A program made the position numbers and the translations under genes. Below the pieces are notes generated by a model that saw only the letters and a list, made by a program, of their open reading frames with translations, searched no databases and was not told the origin of the DNA. Below, in pieces: positions 5,654 through 9,400 of a DNA stretch of 9,400 nucleotides. Source of the DNA: Rhodobiaceae bacterium (lineage in GTDB: Bacteria > Pseudomonadota > Alphaproteobacteria > Micropepsales > Micropepsaceae); NCBI GenBank assembly GCA_009885515.1, contig VFKO01000596.1, forward strand, positions 1 to 9,400. Direction: 5' to 3'. Position 1 is the first letter of the stretch. Each line of letters begins with the position of its first letter.

Positions 5654-6102
5654 CAGGCAGCTTCCTTCTTCGCCAGCGCAGGTTTACCGCCACGCTTAGC
5701 CTTGGATTTAGTCTTCGCTTTTTTGTCTTCTGCCGCCTGCTCACGAACGATAATCGTGAGTTCGCTGAACGGCTTTTCGATGCGCGTGCCGCGTCCGCGC
5801 GCCCGCGCATGGAAGCGCTTCAAGATCATGTTCTTGCCGGTCCAGGCTTGCGCCACCACAAGCTCGTCGACATCCAGGTTCTGGTTATTCTCGGCGTTCG
5901 CAATTGCCGCCCGCAGCACTTTGATGACTTCAGACGCAATGCGCTTGGGGCTGAAAGTCAAATCCGCGAGCGCTTGTTCGACCGGCTTACCGCGGATGCT
6001 TTCGACAACACGATTGAGCTTGTACTGCGACGTTCGCACGGAACGCCCAATGGCTTTCGCTTCGTTATCGGGCAGTGAGCGCTCTCTCTTGGGCTTGCTC
6101 AT
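5653..6102 (-). CDS. rplV: 50S ribosomal protein L22 (uL22) with basic C-terminal tail
   Basis: L22 contacts many 23S rRNA domains, and its long hairpin lines the peptide tunnel constriction. The family body occupies residues 1-121: KLNRVVESIRGKPVEQAL (28-45), then VIKVLRAAIANAENNQNLD (59-77). The hairpin arm around 84-107 includes KRFHARARGRGTRI. The product is 149 residues against 110 to 130 in most relatives. The surplus is a Lys/Ala-rich tail from about 122 to the end. In the last strand the sequence is PFSELTIIV (111-119), where most relatives have a His in place of Glu (SH[LI]TI). The start shares one base with the rpsS stop (TAATG), and the stop shares one with rpsC. Confidence 0.97.
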   Translation of the reverse strand: MSKPKRERSLPDNEAKAIGRSVRTSQYKLNRVVESIRGKPVEQALADLTFSPKRIASEVIKVLRAAIANAENNQNLDVDELVVAQAWTGKNMILKRFHARARGRGTRIEKPFSELTIIVREQAAEDKKAKTKSKAKRGGKPALAKKEAA

Positions 6103-6389
6103 TAGCTTGCAGCCTTTCTGACTTTCTTGTCGCCGGCTGTGTGACCGTGAAAGGTTCTGGTCGGCGAAAACTCACCAAATTTGTGTCCTACCATTTCCTC
6201 TGAGACGAGGACCGGGATGTGCTTGTGGCCATTGTAAACGCCAAAGGTAAGTCCGACGAATTGCGGCAAAATCGTAGAGCGCCGACTCCAGATCTTGATC
6301 ACTTCGCGCCGGCCCGATTTGTGGACTGCTTCTGCCTTTTTCAGCAGATAGCCATCGACGAACGGTCCCTTCCAGACTGAGCGTGCCAT
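6102..6389 (-). CDS. rpsS: 30S ribosomal protein S19 (uS19)
   Basis: S19 is a 30S head protein that contacts the A-site region and forms bridges to the 50S central protuberance. The 95-residue length is normal. It begins MARSVWKGPFVDGYLLKKAE (1-20), has IKIWSRRSTILPQFVG (31-46), and carries the family signature HKHIPVLVSEEMVGHKFGEF (55-74) followed by SPTRTFHGH. The gene starts 7 bases after the rplB stop. Candidate binding sites are AGAAGG (12-base spacer) and GAAG (5-base spacer). Its TAA stop shares one base with the rplV ATG. Intact and typical. Confidence 0.98.
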   Translation of the reverse strand: MARSVWKGPFVDGYLLKKAEAVHKSGRREVIKIWSRRSTILPQFVGLTFGVYNGHKHIPVLVSEEMVGHKFGEFSPTRTFHGHTAGDKKVRKAAS

Positions 6390-6396
6390 GCGTGCT

Positions 6397-7230
6397 TCAA
6401 ACCTTCTTCAGGTGACGGCTAGTCACAATGAGTTTCGATGTTCGCTTATTCGTGCGCGTTCTATTGCCCTTGGTGCCCTTGCCCCAAGGTGTCACTGGAT
6501 GACGTCCGCCTTTGGTACGGCCCTCGCCACCGCCATGCGGATGGTCGATCGGGTTCATGGCTGTACCGCGAACCGATGGACGCCAGCCCTTCCAGACATT
6601 TCGTCCGGCTTTACCGATCACGACGTTCATGTGGTCCGGATTCGATACCGCCCCCACCGTCGCCATACACTCCAGTCGAACCTTTCGCGTCTCTCCGGAA
6701 TTCAGCCGTAGTATTGCATAACCCTGGTCGCGGCCGACGAATTGCACATAAGTTCCGGCCGAACGGGCTATCTTGCCGCCGGCCCCAGCCTTGAACTCGA
6801 CATTGTGCACAATCGTACCAACCGGCATCGCCGCCAACGGCATCGCATTTCCAGGCTTCACGTCCGCTTTCAGACTGGCAATAACCTTATCACCGACTGA
6901 AATGCGCTGCGGCGCCAAAATGTAATTCAGCACGCCATCAGGATACTTGATCAATGCAATAAACGCCGAGCGATTGGGATCATACTCAAGGCGGTCAACC
7001 GTTCCTTCAACGTCGAATTTGCGACGCTTGAAATCGATAATGCGATAAAGCTTTTTGTGTCCGCCCCCGCGCCAACGCGATGTGATACGCCCATCGCTGT
7101 TGCGTCCGCCGGACGAATGCTGATGCTCGGTCAACCCTTTAACCGGGCGCCCCTTATGCAAGTGGCTCCTGTCGACAAGCACCAATTGGCGCGTCGAGGG
7201 CGTTGTGGGTTTGAAAGTTTTTAATGCCAT
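6397..7230 (-). CDS. rplB: 50S ribosomal protein L2 (uL2)
   Basis: L2 is one of the most conserved ribosomal proteins. It binds 23S rRNA close to the peptidyl transferase centre and is needed for subunit joining. The 277-residue length is typical. Landmarks are RGGGHKKLYRIIDFKRRKFD (54-73), VERLEYDPNR-type sequence at 78-87, YILAPQRISVGD (103-114), GTIVHNVE (138-145) and RSAGTYVQFVGRDQGYAILR (156-175). The signature MNPIDHPHGGGEGRTKGGRH (225-244) is complete. His230 matches the E. coli histidine (His229) reported as important for activity. The gene starts 19 bases after rplW, with AAGGG upstream, and is followed by rpsS after 7 bases. Confidence 0.99.
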   Translation of the reverse strand: MALKTFKPTTPSTRQLVLVDRSHLHKGRPVKGLTEHQHSSGGRNSDGRITSRWRGGGHKKLYRIIDFKRRKFDVEGTVDRLEYDPNRSAFIALIKYPDGVLNYILAPQRISVGDKVIASLKADVKPGNAMPLAAMPVGTIVHNVEFKAGAGGKIARSAGTYVQFVGRDQGYAILRLNSGETRKVRLECMATVGAVSNPDHMNVVIGKAGRNVWKGWRPSVRGTAMNPIDHPHGGGEGRTKGGRHPVTPWGKGTKGNRTRTNKRTSKLIVTSRHLKKV

Positions 7231-7249
7231 TGTCTCTTACCCTTGACGC

Positions 7250-7543
7250 TCAAAGACCCGAAGTCACGTCGATGGAACTGCCTTCTTTCAGCGTCACGAT
7301 TGCCTTTTTGACATCGCTACGCACGCCAGGGCGGCCACGGAACATCTTCTTCTTGCCCTTGGTCACCATGGTATTCACCGCTTTGACCTTGACCTTGAAC
7401 AAGTCCTCGATTGCTTTCTTTATTTCAGGCTTGGTCGCAGTCCCGGGAACCCGGAAAACAACCTGATTGTACTCCGACAGTTTTGTCGACTTTTCCGTAA
7501 TCACGGGCGACAGGATCGTCGAATAGGAAGCCAACTTGCTCAT
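7250..7543 (-). CDS. rplW: 50S ribosomal protein L23 (uL23)
   Basis: L23 is at the rim of the peptide tunnel and is the main docking site for trigger factor and SRP. The 97-residue product has the usual bacterial length. It contains ILSPVITEKSTKLSEYNQVV (10-29), FRVPGTATKPEIKKAIEDLF (30-49), KVKAVNTMVTKGKKKMFRGR (52-71) and a final strand KKAIVTLKEG (79-88). The glutamate of VITEK is at the position that contacts trigger factor in E. coli L23 (Glu18 there; Glu17 here by simple counting). The ATG overlaps the rplD stop in the 4-base sequence ATGA, which implies coupled translation with L4. Confidence 0.98.
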   Translation of the reverse strand: MSKLASYSTILSPVITEKSTKLSEYNQVVFRVPGTATKPEIKKAIEDLFKVKVKAVNTMVTKGKKKMFRGRPGVRSDVKKAIVTLKEGSSIDVTSGL

Positions 7544-8160
7544 TTGAAGCGCTCCTCGAGAGCCAGCAGAGCCGCTCTCGTCAAAACCAGTTTCTGCCGC
7601 CGCAACACATCCAGAACATTGATGCCTTGAACCGGAAGCAGGTCGATATGGGGAATGTTGCGTGCCGCCCGCTCAAACCCGGTGTCAAACGCCGGACCAT
7701 CAACAATGACAGCCGACTTCCAACCCAGTTTTCCGAAAGCAGCAACCATCCCTTTTGTCTTTGCATCGGCTGATTTGGCAAAGTCCAGAACAATGAGATC
7801 GCCGTCCTGGTGCTTTGACGTCAACGCCATCTTCAGACCGAGCGCACGCACTTTTTTGGGCAAATCCGTCTCGCGCGAGCGCAAGACCGGACCCATGGCC
7901 TTTGCACCGCCACGGAACTGAGCAACCGACGCCGCACCGTGACGCGCTTGCCCCGTACCTTTTTGCTTGTAAATTTTCTTCGTCGTGCGGTCGATTTCGC
8001 GACGCGTCAACGTGCGATGCTGACCCTTGTGCCGGCGATTTTCTTGCCACTGAACAACGCGCGCCAGAATATCCGCCCGCGGTGCTACACCAAAGACGTC
8101 TTCGCTCAATTCAACTTCACCGGCCGTACCGGCTTCAAGCGTTGTGACTTTGAGTTTCAT
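7540..8160 (-). CDS. rplD: 50S ribosomal protein L4 (uL4)
   Basis: L4 is an early 50S assembly protein whose extended loop lines the peptide tunnel opposite L22. The start at 8160 gives 206 residues, the normal size. An upstream in-frame ATG at 8232 would add 24 residues encoded inside rplC and lacks family similarity. A GAGGA site overlapping the rplC stop, 10 bases before 8160, also supports the shorter form. The product begins MKLKVTTLEAG. The tunnel loop is KKIYKQKGTGQARHGA (61-76) and QFRGGAKAMGP (81-91), then LPKKVRALGLKMAL (100-113). In E. coli, L4 also represses the S10 operon through its leader. No such leader fits here. Confidence 0.97.
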   Translation of the reverse strand: MKLKVTTLEAGTAGEVELSEDVFGVAPRADILARVVQWQENRRHKGQHRTLTRREIDRTTKKIYKQKGTGQARHGAASVAQFRGGAKAMGPVLRSRETDLPKKVRALGLKMALTSKHQDGDLIVLDFAKSADAKTKGMVAAFGKLGWKSAVIVDGPAFDTGFERAARNIPHIDLLPVQGINVLDVLRRQKLVLTRAALLALEERFK

Positions 8161-8173
8161 GATCCGATGGTCC

Positions 8174-8875
8174 TCAAGCCGTTTGCTGTGTTGCGGTTGC
8201 AGGCTTGCGAACCGCAGCAGGCTTGGGTGCATCTTTGTGAAGCGCTCGCTTCACGGCGTCACGCACCATCACCCAGCTGCCCTTTGACCCCGGCACGCCG
8301 CCTTTGATCATGATCAACCCACGCTCGGCGTCGACCTTTGCGATCTCAACATTTTGCGTTGTGACCAACACCTGGCCCATATGCCCAGACATTTTTTTGC
8401 CCTTGAACGTACGGCCCGGATCTTGCCGGTTTCCGGTAGAACCCGCCGAGCGGTGAGAGATCGAAACACCGTGACTGGCTTCCAACCCCGAATAATTGTG
8501 CCGCTTCATCGTCCCGGCAAAGCCCTTGCCGATCGTAATGCCGGAAACATCGACAATCTGACCCGGAACAAAGTGTTCAGCGGTGATAAAATCCCCGACC
8601 GCAACCAGATTGTCCGGCGTCACCCGGAATTCAGCGACCTTTCGCTTGGGTTCGACTTGCGCTTTCGCGAAATGACCCCGCTGCGCTTTGGTAACCCGTT
8701 TGACCTTCGCCAGACCGGAACCCAGCTGAACCGCTGAGTACCCGTCTCTCTCGACTGTCCGTTGCGCGACGACTTGACAGCCGTCGAGCTTCAGCACCGT
8801 GACGGGCACATGTTTACCGTCATCGGTAAACAGCCGCATCATGCCAACCTTCTGAGTGATCACACCTGTGCGCAT
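8174..8875 (-). CDS. rplC: 50S ribosomal protein L3 (uL3)
   Basis: L3 is an early assembly protein; a loop of it reaches towards the peptidyl transferase centre. I place the start at 8875, giving 233 residues and the canonical MRTGVITQKVGMMRLF. An upstream in-frame ATG at 8935 would overlap rpsJ and add 20 unrelated residues. The core includes GITIGKGFAGTMKRHNYSG (112-130), SHRSAGSTGNRQDPGRTFKG (140-159) and KKMSGHMG (160-167). Gln151 aligns with the E. coli Gln150 that PrmB methylates. From about residue 210 there is a Pro/Ala/Lys-rich tail absent from the shorter E. coli protein (about 209 residues). The Shine-Dalgarno sequence is weak (GAGAGAAGA). The gap to rpsJ is 22 bases. Confidence 0.97.
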   Translation of the reverse strand: MRTGVITQKVGMMRLFTDDGKHVPVTVLKLDGCQVVAQRTVERDGYSAVQLGSGLAKVKRVTKAQRGHFAKAQVEPKRKVAEFRVTPDNLVAVGDFITAEHFVPGQIVDVSGITIGKGFAGTMKRHNYSGLEASHGVSISHRSAGSTGNRQDPGRTFKGKKMSGHMGQVLVTTQNVEIAKVDAERGLIMIKGGVPGSKGSWVMVRDAVKRALHKDAPKPAAVRKPATATQQTA

Positions 8876-8897
8876 TGCACGCGTCTTCTCTCGTTCG

Positions 8898-9209
8898 TTA
8901 CTGCAGCTTGATTTCGACACTGACCCCGGCCGCAAGGTCGAGCTTCATAAGCGCATCGACTGTTTGCGGCGTAGGATCAATAATATCGAGCAACCGCTTG
9001 TGGGTTCGGATCTCGAATTGCTCGCGACTCTTTTTGTCTACGTGCGGCGAGCGATTGACTGTGAACTTTTCAATCCGGTTCGGCAGTGGAATGGGACCGC
9101 GCACCCGCGCGCCCGTGCGCTTGGCCGTCTGCACGATCTCGCGCGTCGACACGTCGAGCACACGATGATCAAAGGCCTTGAGCCTGATGCGTATATTTTG
9201 GCTTTGCAT
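8898..9209 (-). CDS. rpsJ: 30S ribosomal protein S10 / transcription factor NusE (uS10)
   Basis: S10 is a 30S head protein. As NusE, it pairs with NusB in rRNA antitermination and links ribosomes to RNA polymerase through NusG. The 103-residue product is of normal length and very conserved: NIRIRLKAFDHRVLD (5-19), AKRTGARVRGPIPLP (29-43), FTVNRSPHVDKKSREQFEIR (49-68), THKRLLDIIDPTPQTVDALM (69-88) and a final VSVEIKL. It begins only 36 bases after the tuf stop. The nearest Shine-Dalgarno match is a weak CGGAA just before the ATG. That gap leaves no room for the long L4-binding S10 leader known from E. coli. Confidence 0.99.
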   Translation of the reverse strand: MQSQNIRIRLKAFDHRVLDVSTREIVQTAKRTGARVRGPIPLPNRIEKFTVNRSPHVDKKSREQFEIRTHKRLLDIIDPTPQTVDALMKLDLAAGVSVEIKLQ

Positions 9210-9245
9210 GGTTCCGTTTCTACCTAATTCCGAGTCAAATTCGTC

Positions 9246-9400
9246 TTACTTCGTAATCTTTGCCACGACACCGGCACCCACTGTGCGCCCACCTTCGCGA
9301 ATGGCGAAGCGAAGCTTCTCTTCCATGGCGATGGGATGGATCAGTTCAACCGTCATCGAAACATTGTCGCCCGGCATCACCATCTCGGTGCCTTCAGGCA
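9246..9400 (-). CDS. tuf: Elongation factor Tu, C-terminal 50 residues (cut by window edge)
   Basis: EF-Tu is the GTPase that delivers aminoacyl-tRNA to the ribosome. Only the end of the C-terminal beta-barrel (domain 3) is in the window. The translation includes PEGTEMVMPGDNVSMTVELI, then HPIAMEEKLRFAIREGGRTV and GAGVVAKITK before a TAA stop. These are near-identical to known EF-Tu C-termini and cannot be mistaken for EF-G or SelB. The start and GTPase domain lie beyond base 9400. Its position before rpsJ is the usual str-to-S10 junction (fusA-tuf-rpsJ). No terminator-like hairpin follows the stop, so read-through into rpsJ is likely. Confidence 0.97.
   Translation of the reverse strand, partial: PEGTEMVMPGDNVSMTVELIHPIAMEEKLRFAIREGGRTVGAGVVAKITK

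Noticed and set aside
5552..6121. Plus-strand open frame (189 codons) opposite rplV
   Set aside because: Antisense to rplV and the rpsC start, with no family resemblance. The long frame is a by-product of codon bias on the real strand.
8161..8232. Longer rplD start at 8232
   Set aside because: It would overlap the rplC C-terminus and add 24 residues unlike L4. MKLKV at 8160 has a proper ribosome-binding site.
8876..8935. Longer rplC start at 8935
   Set aside because: It would overlap the rpsJ coding end and add 20 residues with no L3 similarity. The canonical MRTGVITQKVGM begins at 8875.

Overview
This 9.4 kb window is a continuous run of ribosomal protein genes, all on the minus strand. 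It spans the junction of the str, S10 and spc gene clusters. Gene order and protein character point to an alphaproteobacterium. Supporting traits are the zinc-free 101-residue S14, the alphaproteobacterial-looking S10, L2, L4 and S5 sequences, and EF-Tu placed directly before rpsJ. No order or genus can be named with confidence from the sequence alone. The DNA looks moderately GC-rich.

In the direction of transcription (from base 9400 down to 1) the order is: tuf (3' end only), rpsJ, rplC, rplD, rplW, rplB, rpsS, rplV, rpsC, rplP, rpmC, rpsQ, rplN, rplX, rplE, rpsN, rpsH, rplF, rplR, rpsE, rpmD, then the first three codons of rplO. This is the classic bacterial order with nothing inserted or lost. 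Genes overlap by 1 to 8 bases (rplD/rplW, rpsS/rplV, rplV/rpsC, rplX/rplE) or are separated by 2 to 39 bases. No stretch over 40 bases lacks a gene, and I see no terminator, tRNA, mobile element, CRISPR array or plus-strand gene.

The products are assembly partners. S10, S3, S14 and S19 belong to the 30S head; S17, S8 and S5 to the body. L3, L4, L23, L2, L22, L29, L24 and L6 are large-subunit proteins, several of them around the peptide tunnel or peptidyl transferase region. L5 and L18 bind 5S rRNA. Tight spacing suggests co-transcription and coupled translation. Two classic E. coli control regions have no room here: the long S10 leader before rpsJ and the spc promoter region before rplN.

The region is ordinary in content. 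The points worth a second look are protein-level: a roughly 68-residue Lys/Ala-rich N-terminal extension on L5, a roughly 10-residue insertion in the KOW loop of L24, and basic or Ala-rich tails on L22 and L3. I did not find an undescribed system.
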